Source: JANQIO01 sp965601975 (GTDB lineage Bacteria; Pseudomonadota; Gammaproteobacteria; Pseudomonadales; Halieaceae). Taken from it: a stretch of 64,000 nucleotides of DNA. How positions within the stretch are numbered: the stretch's first letter is position 1; each line of letters starts with the position of its first letter. The notes under the pieces are model-generated. The model was given only the letters and a program-made list of their open reading frames with translations. It did no database searches and was not told where the DNA came from. The stretch is taken from positions 3,224,001 to 3,288,000 of the forward strand of contig OZ271856.1 in NCBI GenBank assembly GCA_965601975.1. Reading direction: 5' to 3'. Below, piece after piece: positions 51,674-59,454 of this stretch. Made by a program: the position numbers and the translations under genes.

Positions 51674-52678
51674 TTAGAACGAGAGGCAGATTTTGCCGAA
51701 GTGACCCTGGGCCTCCTGTAGACGGAAGGCATCGGGGAGCTCGGCCAGGCCGAACGTGTTACTGATCACAGGCTCGAGCCCGTTGGCCTCGATACCCGTC
51801 ACCATGTCGAGCTGGTCTTGGCGCGAACCCACGGTAATGCCGTTGATCACCGCATTCTTCTGGAACATCTCGGCGGTGGGGACTTCCCCGCTGATACCGG
51901 TGAGCACGCCGATCATGGAGATATGACCGCTGAACGCGACCGCGCGCACGGACTGGGGCAAGGTACCGGAACCGCCGACCTCCACGATCACGTCAGCGCC
52001 ATAGCCGCCGGTCAATTCCAGTGCACGATTTCCCCACTCCTCGTGCTCCTTGTAGTTGATGAGCATGTCCGCCCCCAGTTCCTTGAGCCGCGCCAGCTTG
52101 TCGTCGCTGGAGGAAGTGGCAATCACGGTACAGCCCGCCGCCTTGGCCATCTGCAGTGCGAACACCGACACGCCACCGCTGCCCTGCACCAGCACAATGT
52201 CGCCGGGCTTAACTTTTGCTTCGACCATCAGTGCCCGCCACGCGGTCAGCGCGGCGCAGGGCAAAGTCGCCGCCTGTTCGAAGCTGTAGCCATCGGGAAT
52301 GCGGGTAAAGCAGCGCGTCGGCATGGTGACGGTTTCAGCGGCAAAGCCGTCCGCCATATCGCCAGGTACCTCGCTGAGCCGTACCGCGGTCGCCTTGCCG
52401 TCTTCCCAGTTGGGGAAGAACACGCTCATCACCTTATCGCCCACAGCGAATTCGGTAACGCCCTCGCCCACGGCCTCCACCACGCCGGCGCCGTCGGACA
52501 TGGGAATGCGTCCGTCCTCGGTGGGAATCATGCCGATGGCGACCACGTAGTCGTGAAAGTTCAGGGAGCTGGCGTGGTTGCGCACCCGGATTTCACCCGG
52601 GCCGGGGTCGCGGGGCTCGATGTCGGCGGGCTTGAGGTTGTCGATACCGCCGGGCGCAGTGAGTCTGATGGCTTGCAC
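51674..52678 (-). CDS. zinc-binding-type (quinone) oxidoreductase, MDR family
   Basis: A 334-residue medium-chain dehydrogenase/reductase of the quinone oxidoreductase group. The N-terminal catalytic domain has NHASSLNFHDYVVAIG and the cofactor domain has the Rossmann motif VLVQGSGGVSVFALQMAKAAG, a G-x-G-G-V-S variant of the usual AxxGxxG. The Zn-ligand cysteines of the alcohol dehydrogenases are missing at the expected positions. It reduces or oxidises an enone or alcohol with NADPH. It follows the P450 gene by 9 bp (start 52678 vs P450 end 52688), so it is translationally coupled to it and probably handles a P450-derived aldehyde, alcohol or enone. Confidence 0.87.
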   Translation of the reverse strand: MQAIRLTAPGGIDNLKPADIEPRDPGPGEIRVRNHASSLNFHDYVVAIGMIPTEDGRIPMSDGAGVVEAVGEGVTEFAVGDKVMSVFFPNWEDGKATAVRLSEVPGDMADGFAAETVTMPTRCFTRIPDGYSFEQAATLPCAALTAWRALMVEAKVKPGDIVLVQGSGGVSVFALQMAKAAGCTVIATSSSDDKLARLKELGADMLINYKEHEEWGNRALELTGGYGADVIVEVGGSGTLPQSVRAVAFSGHISMIGVLTGISGEVPTAEMFQKNAVINGITVGSRQDQLDMVTGIEANGLEPVISNTFGLAELPDAFRLQEAQGHFGKICLSF

Positions 52679-52687
52679 GTTCCGCTC

Positions 52688-53953
52688 CTACTTGAACTTG
52701 TATTTCACGGGCATGGACTTCAGTCCGCCCACAAAGATGGCGTGGATCCAGGTGGGATCCTCCGTCATTTCGATGTACTCCAGTCGCGGCAGCAGCTCCC
52801 GGAAGAAACGCGCCACCTCCAGGGTAGCCAGGTGCTGCCCCAGGCACATGTGCGAGCCGTAGCCGAATGCCAGGTGCAGCTTCGGGTCACGGGTGATGTC
52901 GAGTTCATTCGGGTTGCCGAACACCGACTGGTCGCGATTGGCCGAGGGGAACCAGAGCACGAGATTGTCGCCTTTCCTGATCTGCTTGCCATGCAGCTCG
53001 ATGTCCTCGGTGGCGGTGCGCACCATGTGCCGCACCGGCGACACCCAGCGCATCAATTCCTTGGCGCCGTTATCATCCAGGTCCGGGGTGTCCCGCCACT
53101 TCTCCATCTGGTCGGGATTGTCCAGCAGCGCCTTCATGCCGGCACCCAGCGTGGCAGACGTCGTGTCGTGCCCGGCACTGGCGGCGATGATGAAATAGCT
53201 GAGCTGGTCCAGGGGCTCCATGGGCTTGCCGTCCACCTCGGCGTTGGCCAGCACCGTTGCCAGGTCTTCCTGGGGATTCAGTTTGCGGTCCCGGATCACC
53301 TCGTCGAAGTAGGCGCCGAACTCGAGAATGGTGTCGGCGTTGAAGTCCAGGCCCTCGGGATCGCGCGCGAGGTCCGGGTCCTGGCCGCCGAAGATCTCCT
53401 GGGTCAGCCGCAGCATGGTGTCCTCGCTCTCGCGCGGCAGGCCCAGGATCGACATGATCACGCGCAGCGGATAGAGCAGGGTGATGTCCTTGACGAAGTC
53501 GCACTCGCCGCCCATGTCCTGCATCTTGTCGACGTATTCCTTGCACAACTCCCTGATCTCGGCGTCGAGCTTCTGGATGGAGCGCGGCAGGAACCACTCC
53601 CGGGTCACCTTGCGCAGTTTCAGGTGCTTGGGCCGATCCATGTGGATCAGCGTTTCCAGGCCGTTGCGAGTGCCGAACTTCTCGACAAACAGCTTCTCCA
53701 TCTCCACCGGCACCAGCACCGTGCGCGGCGCACTCAGGAAGCGGTCGTTGTTGCTGCCGATGAACTTGATGTCGTCGTAGCGAGTCAGGGACCAGAACGG
53801 GTCGTAGTCGGGATGCTCTACCCAGGACACGGGGTCGTGTTCACGCAGGTAGTCGAAGATGCCGTGCATGGTGTCTTCATGACCCATCAGCTCGGCGTTG
53901 AGTACGTCGGCAGGTTGGCAGGCCTGCTGAACGGCGTTGGTGGCAGTGCTCAT
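52688..53953 (-). CDS. cytochrome P450
   Basis: A 421-residue bacterial class I P450. Heme-binding Cys370 is in FGYGSHMCLGQHLA; the I-helix has AGHDTT at 260-265 with the conserved acid-threonine pair; the ExxR motif is Glu299-Leu-Met-Arg302. The overall sequence is closest to CYP families that hydroxylate terpenoid, steroid or fatty substrates (such as CYP125 and CYP142-like). Electron partners (ferredoxin and reductase) are not in the window. It lies between an iron-containing ADH gene (14 bp) and a quinone oxidoreductase gene (9 bp), so hydroxylation followed by oxidation of the new alcohol is likely. Confidence 0.94.
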   Translation of the reverse strand: MSTATNAVQQACQPADVLNAELMGHEDTMHGIFDYLREHDPVSWVEHPDYDPFWSLTRYDDIKFIGSNNDRFLSAPRTVLVPVEMEKLFVEKFGTRNGLETLIHMDRPKHLKLRKVTREWFLPRSIQKLDAEIRELCKEYVDKMQDMGGECDFVKDITLLYPLRVIMSILGLPRESEDTMLRLTQEIFGGQDPDLARDPEGLDFNADTILEFGAYFDEVIRDRKLNPQEDLATVLANAEVDGKPMEPLDQLSYFIIAASAGHDTTSATLGAGMKALLDNPDQMEKWRDTPDLDDNGAKELMRWVSPVRHMVRTATEDIELHGKQIRKGDNLVLWFPSANRDQSVFGNPNELDITRDPKLHLAFGYGSHMCLGQHLATLEVARFFRELLPRLEYIEMTEDPTWIHAIFVGGLKSMPVKYKFK

Positions 53954-53966
53954 CTCTGTCTCTGAT

Positions 53967-55139
53967 TCAACTCAATTGGGTTAGTACGTGGCGAACGTCG
54001 TCCGGGCTCATCATGTAGGGCACCGCGTAACCGTCCGCCTCCGCCAGTGCGCCCTCGACAATGGCAGGGAAGTCTTCGCTCTTGAGGCCCTCGACTTTTG
54101 TCGGCAAGCCCAGGGAGTCGTTCAACTGCCGGATGGCCAGGATGAACTCGTCCACACTGCTGCAGCCCACCTGTTGGCCGAGCTCGCCCAGGCGCACACT
54201 GGCAGCGTCCTTGCACAGGTCCAGCACGTGGGGCATGACCATGGCATTGGCCTGCCCGTGCGGCACCCCGTAACGGGCACCGAGCTGGTGGGCGATGGCA
54301 TGAACATTGCCCACGTTGACCTGGTTGATGGCCTGGCCCGCCATGTAGGCGGCCTGGGCCATGGCTTCGCGCACACCGACATCGGAGCCGTTGCTGCAGG
54401 CCTCCGGCAGGTGGGTAAAGATCAGTTTTGCCGCGGCCGCCGCTTTCTCCTTGCTGTCTCCGCGATCCCAGATGCCGATATAAGCTTCTACCGCATGAGT
54501 CAGCGCATCCATGCCGGTGGCGGCAGTGATGTGTGGCGGCAGCCCCGTCATCAGGGAGGGGTCCAGGCAGGCCGCCCGGGGCAGCAGGCCCCGGCCCGAG
54601 ATGATGCCTTTCTCGTGGGTGTCGTTGTCGGAAATCACGGCGCCCATGGTGGCTTCGGAACCGGTGCCGGCAGTCGTGGGGATTGCGAAGAACGGCGGCA
54701 GGTCTTCTTTGGCAAGACCCCAGCCGACGTACTCGCTGGGGTCGCCGGGATGCGTCAGGGACACGCCCACGACCTTGGCCGCATCGATCGATGAGCCTCC
54801 GCCGATCGCCAGGATGCCGTCGCACCCCTCACTCTCATACAGCGCCTTGGCTTCTGCGGCCATGCGGTAGGTCGGGTCCGGCAGAACCCCGTCATAGATT
54901 GCGATTTGAACGCCCTGCTCCGCCAGCCCGGCCAGGGCCTGGTCAACAATGCCCAATTCGCGCAGGGGCTTGTCGGTGACCACCAGCAGTTTGCGAATGC
55001 CGTTGCTGGCGATATGGCGGCAGAGGCTGCGAGCGCTGCCCTCGCCGGCGAAGGCCATATAGGACACGCCGGGAGCGAATTGCAGCATGAAAGCGGCGAA
55101 CTTCATGAACGCCGTGTGTTTGAGCTTGCGGAAGAACAA
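53967..55139 (-). CDS. iron-containing alcohol dehydrogenase
   Basis: A 390-residue group III alcohol dehydrogenase. GGGSSIDAAKVVG and PTTAGTGSEAT bind NAD; metal ligands are in GMDALTHAVEAYIG and NVGNVHAIAHQLG, and PHGQANAMVMPHV carries the last histidine, in the order conserved in the family. It oxidises a primary or secondary alcohol or reduces an aldehyde. It is the first gene of the four-gene operon ending in LLM. The promoter presumably lies in the 120 bp upstream, where a dyad (55177-55198) may be an operator. The N-terminus may be a little long; 12 residues later, MKFAAFMLQF, is another possible start. Confidence 0.9.
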   Translation of the reverse strand: MFFRKLKHTAFMKFAAFMLQFAPGVSYMAFAGEGSARSLCRHIASNGIRKLLVVTDKPLRELGIVDQALAGLAEQGVQIAIYDGVLPDPTYRMAAEAKALYESEGCDGILAIGGGSSIDAAKVVGVSLTHPGDPSEYVGWGLAKEDLPPFFAIPTTAGTGSEATMGAVISDNDTHEKGIISGRGLLPRAACLDPSLMTGLPPHITAATGMDALTHAVEAYIGIWDRGDSKEKAAAAAKLIFTHLPEACSNGSDVGVREAMAQAAYMAGQAINQVNVGNVHAIAHQLGARYGVPHGQANAMVMPHVLDLCKDAASVRLGELGQQVGCSSVDEFILAIRQLNDSLGLPTKVEGLKSEDFPAIVEGALAEADGYAVPYMMSPDDVRHVLTQLS

Positions 55140-55176
55140 ACCGGGGCCTCGCTGTTATTGTTGTGCGGCCCACATT

Positions 55177-55198
55177 ATGTCGCCTGCATCAGCGACAT
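55177..55198. promoter_or_regulatory. Dyad upstream of the iron-ADH/P450 operon
   Basis: ATGTCGC (55177-55183) is the reverse complement of GCGACAT (55192-55198) around an 8-nt spacer, 38 bp before the operon start. It may be a repressor operator or a leader hairpin; no U-tract follows, so it is unlikely to be a terminator. Confidence 0.4.
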
Positions 55199-55259
55199 CT
55201 CATCCCCGGATTGTGGTCAATTTAGGCCAGCCAAAAAGCAAGGAAGGCGGCCTGGAATG

Positions 55260-56285
55260 CTACTGGCGCATCTCCACGACTTTGCTGTCTTCCTCGCTCG
55301 GCATCTCCTGCTCGGCGAACACTGCGCGGTTGCGGCCGCCGGCCTTGGCCCGGTACAGGGCCTGGTCGGCCAGCTCGACCACCTCTTTCCAGCAGGAAAC
55401 ATTGGTGGTAGATGTGGCGACGGCGGCACCGGCACTGACCGTCAGCTTGCCCAGCGGGCTGGCCGGGTGAGGCAGGTCAGAGTCAGACAGGGCGTTTACC
55501 AGGCGGTGGGCACAGCGCGCGCTGTTCATCGCATCGGAAGCCGGTACCAGCAACAGCAGTTCCTCGCCACCGAAGCGGTAGAGGCGGTCGTTGGTGCGCA
55601 GTTCATCCTGCAGGAAATTCGCGACCAGCTTGAGCGCCGTATCGCCCGCCTGGTGACCGTAGTGGTCGTTGTACTTCTTGAAGTAATCGACGTCGATCAG
55701 CACCACACCGTAGGGGCGGCCAAATCGCTCATAGGCCGCGTGTGTGTGCACGAGGTCGACTTCCATGGCACGGCGATTGCCGATTTCGAGAAGGTGATCT
55801 TCCATGGACATGGCCTGAAGCTCCTGGTTGGCCTGCAACAGTTCACGGGTTTCCTTGGCGATGGACCGCTCGATCAGTGAGGTCTGCATTTCCACCACGT
55901 GGAAGTGCGCGTGAGCGAGGTCCCGATCGGTCACGATGCCGACCAGCTTGTCATCATCATCGACCACCGGCAGGTGTCGAACGCGCTCGGTACGGGCAAC
56001 GACCACGGCCTCGTAGAGGGTCTCGTTCTCATTGACGGTGATTACCGGCGACGACATGTAATCGGTTACCTTACCGCGCAGCAGCCCCAGTTCCTGCTGG
56101 GAGGCCACCAGCACCCGGGCGAGATCCCGCTCGGTGATGATTCCCTGCGGATACTTCTCGCATCCCACCAGCATGAACGATGACGAGGTCGCCACCATCA
56201 GCTCGGCAACTTCGCCCAGGGTCATCGAGGGCGTCGCAGTCGCCGGCACACCGGACATCAACTCCTTGACGTACACTTCTGCCAT
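55260..56285 (-). CDS. CBS-pair and GGDEF domain diguanylate cyclase
   Basis: A 341-residue cytosolic signalling protein. Two CBS domains (about 8-60 and 72-128, with GIITERDLA and GIVTDRDLA) sense adenosine nucleotides or similar ligands. The GGDEF domain (about 165-320) has GGEEL at 239-243, a variant of GGEEF with leucine at the last position, and an inhibitory I-site RTND at 230-233, five residues before. It should synthesise cyclic-di-GMP, controlling biofilm or motility, though the final leucine in the active loop could lower activity. The start at 56285 matches the CBS N-terminus; an earlier ATG at 56318 is possible. Confidence 0.88.
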   Translation of the reverse strand: MAEVYVKELMSGVPATATPSMTLGEVAELMVATSSSFMLVGCEKYPQGIITERDLARVLVASQQELGLLRGKVTDYMSSPVITVNENETLYEAVVVARTERVRHLPVVDDDDKLVGIVTDRDLAHAHFHVVEMQTSLIERSIAKETRELLQANQELQAMSMEDHLLEIGNRRAMEVDLVHTHAAYERFGRPYGVVLIDVDYFKKYNDHYGHQAGDTALKLVANFLQDELRTNDRLYRFGGEELLLLVPASDAMNSARCAHRLVNALSDSDLPHPASPLGKLTVSAGAAVATSTTNVSCWKEVVELADQALYRAKAGGRNRAVFAEQEMPSEEDSKVVEMRQ

Positions 56286-56353
56286 TTTTACGGTCTCGTT
56301 GGTATATGCAGTTATCAACGTTACCGACCATTGGCGGAATATCTTTAGGGGTT

Positions 56354-57166
56354 TTACAAACCGGGTTTCTGAAGAATGTCCTCGACCGAGCGAAGTAGGT
56401 ACTTACCTGCAACGTCAATATCCATAGCCTTCACCGCGTCGGAGTACTGTTCACTCCCGATCGGGCAATGCAGGGTCTTGGCCGAGAGTATCCCCACCAG
56501 CCGCGGCCAATCGATCACACCCTCCCCCGGACGGAGCCGCGCCGTCATGGTTTCGGTGAAGATGTCGTCGGGGGCCTGTACCGCGGCGTCATTGAGCTGG
56601 ATGAAGTGAATCAGCTCGCCGGGCACCTGCTCCAGCAGGTCGTAGTCAGCCCCCGAGCGGGCAAAATGCCAGCTGTCGAATACCAGACCGAGATTGTCCT
56701 CGCCCACCTGCTCGATCACGGCCAGGGCCGCCGCCAGGTCCGGCACGCCACCGAATGGCAGGAACTCCAGGGCCACTCGGCGGGGGGCGAAGGCCTGGCA
56801 GTGGGCCTTCAAGGCCTCGATAGCCCCCGGTGCCAGGCTGGGCGCCAGCGTCGCCGCCAGCACCACCTCCGGATCGAATATCTCCACCGCGGCCTGCATC
56901 ACGGCGCGCTCTTCGGCAACCAGGGCCTCGTCAGGGAATGACCAGGCGTGCAGCAGTTCCAGGACGCTGGCGCGAATGCCGTGCCGATCGAGACAGGTCT
57001 TCACGGCTTCGAGGCTGCCCAGCTCATTGCGCGCCTCGTCGATGGACATGAGCCAAATGGCAAATTCCTCGAATCCCACCCGCGCCGCCGATGCGACCGT
57101 GGCCTCGAAGCCGTGTCCGTCGGGCAGTGTGGCAAAGCAGGCGAGGCGGGTTCGCTCGAAGGGCAT
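56354..57166 (-). CDS. sugar phosphate isomerase/epimerase-like protein
   Basis: A 270-residue TIM-barrel protein of the xylose-isomerase-like superfamily. The conserved metal-acid positions are in VALEFLPFGGVP (Glu), LGLVFDSWHFARSGAD (Asp-x-x-His), and LIHFIQLNDAA, in the usual order, so it probably binds a divalent metal. The start at 57166 (MPFERTRLACFATLPDG) matches the barrel N-terminus; the longer frame from 57400 is not coding. Such enzymes interconvert ketoses, inosose or act in similar isomerisations. It diverges from the SDR-like gene at 57269; no pathway genes are adjacent. Confidence 0.82.
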   Translation of the reverse strand: MPFERTRLACFATLPDGHGFEATVASAARVGFEEFAIWLMSIDEARNELGSLEAVKTCLDRHGIRASVLELLHAWSFPDEALVAEERAVMQAAVEIFDPEVVLAATLAPSLAPGAIEALKAHCQAFAPRRVALEFLPFGGVPDLAAALAVIEQVGEDNLGLVFDSWHFARSGADYDLLEQVPGELIHFIQLNDAAVQAPDDIFTETMTARLRPGEGVIDWPRLVGILSAKTLHCPIGSEQYSDAVKAMDIDVAGKYLLRSVEDILQKPGL

Positions 57167-57268
57167 GGCAGTGTCTCGGGTCAGTCCGGTGAACCCAGTA
57201 TAGGCAGAAGCTCGAAAGCCCCGGGCAAATGCAGTAGATTGTGCGCCTTCGCCATACAGGGAAACACC

Positions 57269-57859
57269 ATGCACCCCTACGAATTCCTGCAACGCTACGG
57301 GCCCACCGCGCTGGTCATGGAGGTGACCGCCGAGCCCGGCGAAGCCTTCGCCTCCGAACTCGCCAAGGGCGGCTTCGACCTGCTGCTGCCCTGCGCCCAT
57401 CCCGACAAGCTACAGCCACTGGAAGCGCGACTGGAAGATCACGAGGGGGTCAACGTCGAGCTGTTCGAGACCGATATCGACGGCCGGCACTGTGCGGAAA
57501 CGCTTTACGCCAACACGGAAGACATGGACATCGGCCTGTTCGTCTGCGGCGTGGCCGCGGGACACCCGAAGCATGCGGGCTCCCTGATCAGTTCACTGAC
57601 CCGGGTATTCATGCCCCGGCTGCGGGCGCGCAAGCACAGCGGCATCATCATGTTGGACCTCACCGGCACCACCCGGCGCTTCGGCGAGACTCTTGCCCAC
57701 GAACTGAAGCCCCAGAACATCGACGTGCTGACTGTCTGCGCGGAAGATGGCCCCGAGGCTGTCAGCGGCGACTTCACGCCGCGGGAGTTGGCCAAGCTGG
57801 CACTTGAGAAAACCGACCAGGGGCCGACCCTGTCGTTTGACCCACAGGGCTGGGGTTAA
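57269..57859 (+). CDS. SDR-like protein lacking canonical cofactor and catalytic motifs
   Basis: A 196-residue protein with the outline of a short-chain dehydrogenase (alternating beta and alpha, LALVMEVTAEPGEAFASELAKGG, LFVCGVAAG, HSGIIMLDLTGT, LAHELKPQNIDVLTV). However, the N-terminal TGxxxGxG motif is replaced, and no Y-x-x-x-K is present after the GIIMLDLTGTTRRFGETLA region. It is shorter than typical SDRs (about 250). It may be a degenerate or regulatory homologue of a neighbouring SDR. The ATG at 57269 has AGGGAAAC upstream. It diverges from the isomerase-like gene and converges with the membrane protein at 57889. Confidence 0.65.
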   Translation: MHPYEFLQRYGPTALVMEVTAEPGEAFASELAKGGFDLLLPCAHPDKLQPLEARLEDHEGVNVELFETDIDGRHCAETLYANTEDMDIGLFVCGVAAGHPKHAGSLISSLTRVFMPRLRARKHSGIIMLDLTGTTRRFGETLAHELKPQNIDVLTVCAEDGPEAVSGDFTPRELAKLALEKTDQGPTLSFDPQGWG

Positions 57860-57888
57860 CCTTTACAACGCACAGGGCGCTTTTCCAA

Positions 57889-58437
57889 CTAGGCCGGTTG
57901 AGAGCTGAATATGTACTCCGACCCTTTCTTGCGCGGCGAGATGCCCGCGAAATCGGGGAAGACGAGGTCTCTCACGTAGTACACATAGGCCAGCATAGCG
58001 AAAGCGATCACCAGGCCAATCCAACTTCCCACTTCCATCGATGCCGCGCCGGCAAAGCTCTTCACCATTGAAATAAAGTTGAGAAGAATGAAGGCGTTGA
58101 AGGCGAATGCCGAGGGACGGCTAAAGCCCCAGGCAAAAAGTGCTTGGAAGCAAAGCACAAAGGCGACGCCATACAGTGCGGCCTGAACCGATTCCCCGCC
58201 CAACGCCCCCAGGATAGCCAACGCCGCAAACAAGCCCTGCACAATAGCCACCGCCATGGCGCCGCGGATTTTCCAGCGGTGTTTACGCGCTAATTCAGGG
58301 TCAGGATAAGACGCGATGTAATGGGCTGCCTTCTTGGGCTTGGCGCCCTGCTCGACAAGCTCGGCGTACACATCGTGCTTGTTTTCCCCGTTGGTCAGCC
58401 GCTCAAAGGCGGCCTGTTTGATTTCCTTATTCTTCAT
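57889..58437 (-). CDS. Hypothetical membrane protein (182 aa)
   Basis: A 182-residue protein with about four membrane helices in the C-terminal two-thirds (from KIRGAMAVAIVQGLFAALAI to GLVIAFAMLAYVYY). The N-terminal 55 residues are soluble and helical (MKNKEIKQAAFERLTNGENKHDVYAELVEQ), similar to short cytosolic heads in membrane sensors. No named family recognised. GAACGGACC precedes the start at 58437. It converges with the SDR-like gene upstream and is followed by none. Confidence 0.7.
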   Translation of the reverse strand: MKNKEIKQAAFERLTNGENKHDVYAELVEQGAKPKKAAHYIASYPDPELARKHRWKIRGAMAVAIVQGLFAALAILGALGGESVQAALYGVAFVLCFQALFAWGFSRPSAFAFNAFILLNFISMVKSFAGAASMEVGSWIGLVIAFAMLAYVYYVRDLVFPDFAGISPRKKGSEYIFSSQPA

Positions 58438-58613
58438 GGTCCGTTCCTTCGGAGTTTGCTCACGTTTCTCTACTCGGAAAGCCTACCAGTCAAGTGACTG
58501 AATTTGTTTAAAAAATCTTCGAAGTGGGATACGGAACACGCCACGGAATTCGAGGAGCGCCGGTTTGCGCGCCTGTTTATAATCACGGGTGACAACCATT
58601 GGGAGAGCATCGC

Positions 58614-59414
58614 ATGGACGCCAAAAATGTGCTGATCACCGGCGGCAGCCGCGGACTGGGCCGCGCCATGGCCATCGCCCTGGCTAACCAGGGGCACCGG
58701 GTCGCCGTCACCGGGCGCGATAATAAAATGCTTGCAGAGGTGGTGCACGAACTGCCCGGCGGTGTCGCCATCGACGCAGACGTGACCGATGCCTCTCACA
58801 CCCAGGCGGTGATCGACGAGGTCGAGAAAGACCTGGGGCCGGTGGACGTGCTGATCAACAACGCCGGCATCGGCGGCACCGACAAGGAGCAGGGTCCGCA
58901 GTCTTTCGTGGACATGTCAGTCGATGACTGGTGGCGGGTGCAGGAGACCAACATCAAGGGCCCCATGCTCTACAGCCACGCGGTACTGCCCGGCATGATT
59001 GAACGCGGCCACGGGTTCATCATCAACATCGGCAGCTATATTGCCGTCCGCCCCATGCCCGGCGCGACAGCCTACGCCGCCAGCAAGGCCGCCCTGGCCC
59101 GATTCACTGACTGCCTGCACGCGGACCTCGCCGACACCGGCGTGCAGGTGTTCTGCATCAGCCCAGGCCTGGTACTCACCGATATGACCCGCAACCTCCC
59201 CTTCATCAAGGAGATACCGGAAAGCGAGTTCAACCAGCCGGAAGACATCGGCGAGCGGGTGTGCAGACTCGTCACCGGCGACTACGGCGCGCTGAGCGGC
59301 CTGTTCCTGCACGTGAGGGATGACCTGGATCAGCTGCGGGAGAGCGGGGATATGCTGAGGGAGCAGCGACTCTACTCACTGCGCATCGATGGCCTGGAAG
59401 GCCTGATCCCCTGA
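58614..59414 (+). CDS. short-chain dehydrogenase/reductase
   Basis: A 266-residue classical SDR. The cofactor motif TGGSRGLG at 9-16 and NNAG at 82-85 are intact; catalytic residues are Ser141 (NIGSYIAV), Tyr154 and Lys158 (AYAASKAALARF). It should oxidise or reduce an alcohol/ketone with NAD(P). The start at 58614 has GGGAGAG upstream with good spacing; an earlier TTG is less likely. A -10-like TATAAT lies at 58578-58583. It converges with the CocE-type gene downstream. The next SDR-like gene on the left is the degenerate one, which might be a divergent duplicate. Confidence 0.9.
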   Translation: MDAKNVLITGGSRGLGRAMAIALANQGHRVAVTGRDNKMLAEVVHELPGGVAIDADVTDASHTQAVIDEVEKDLGPVDVLINNAGIGGTDKEQGPQSFVDMSVDDWWRVQETNIKGPMLYSHAVLPGMIERGHGFIINIGSYIAVRPMPGATAYAASKAALARFTDCLHADLADTGVQVFCISPGLVLTDMTRNLPFIKEIPESEFNQPEDIGERVCRLVTGDYGALSGLFLHVRDDLDQLRESGDMLREQRLYSLRIDGLEGLIP

Positions 59415-59417
59415 GAC

Positions 59418-59447
59418 GACTCGGCGCCACTCCTGCGCCGAGCCGTC
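59418..59447. terminator. Hairpin between convergent genes
   Basis: TCGGCGC (59421-59427) pairs with GCGCCGA (59435-59441), extended by GAC/GTC after a bulge. It lies in the 40-bp gap between the convergent SDR and CocE-type genes. There is no clear U-tract, so termination strength is uncertain. Confidence 0.5.
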
Positions 59448-59454
59448 AGACATC

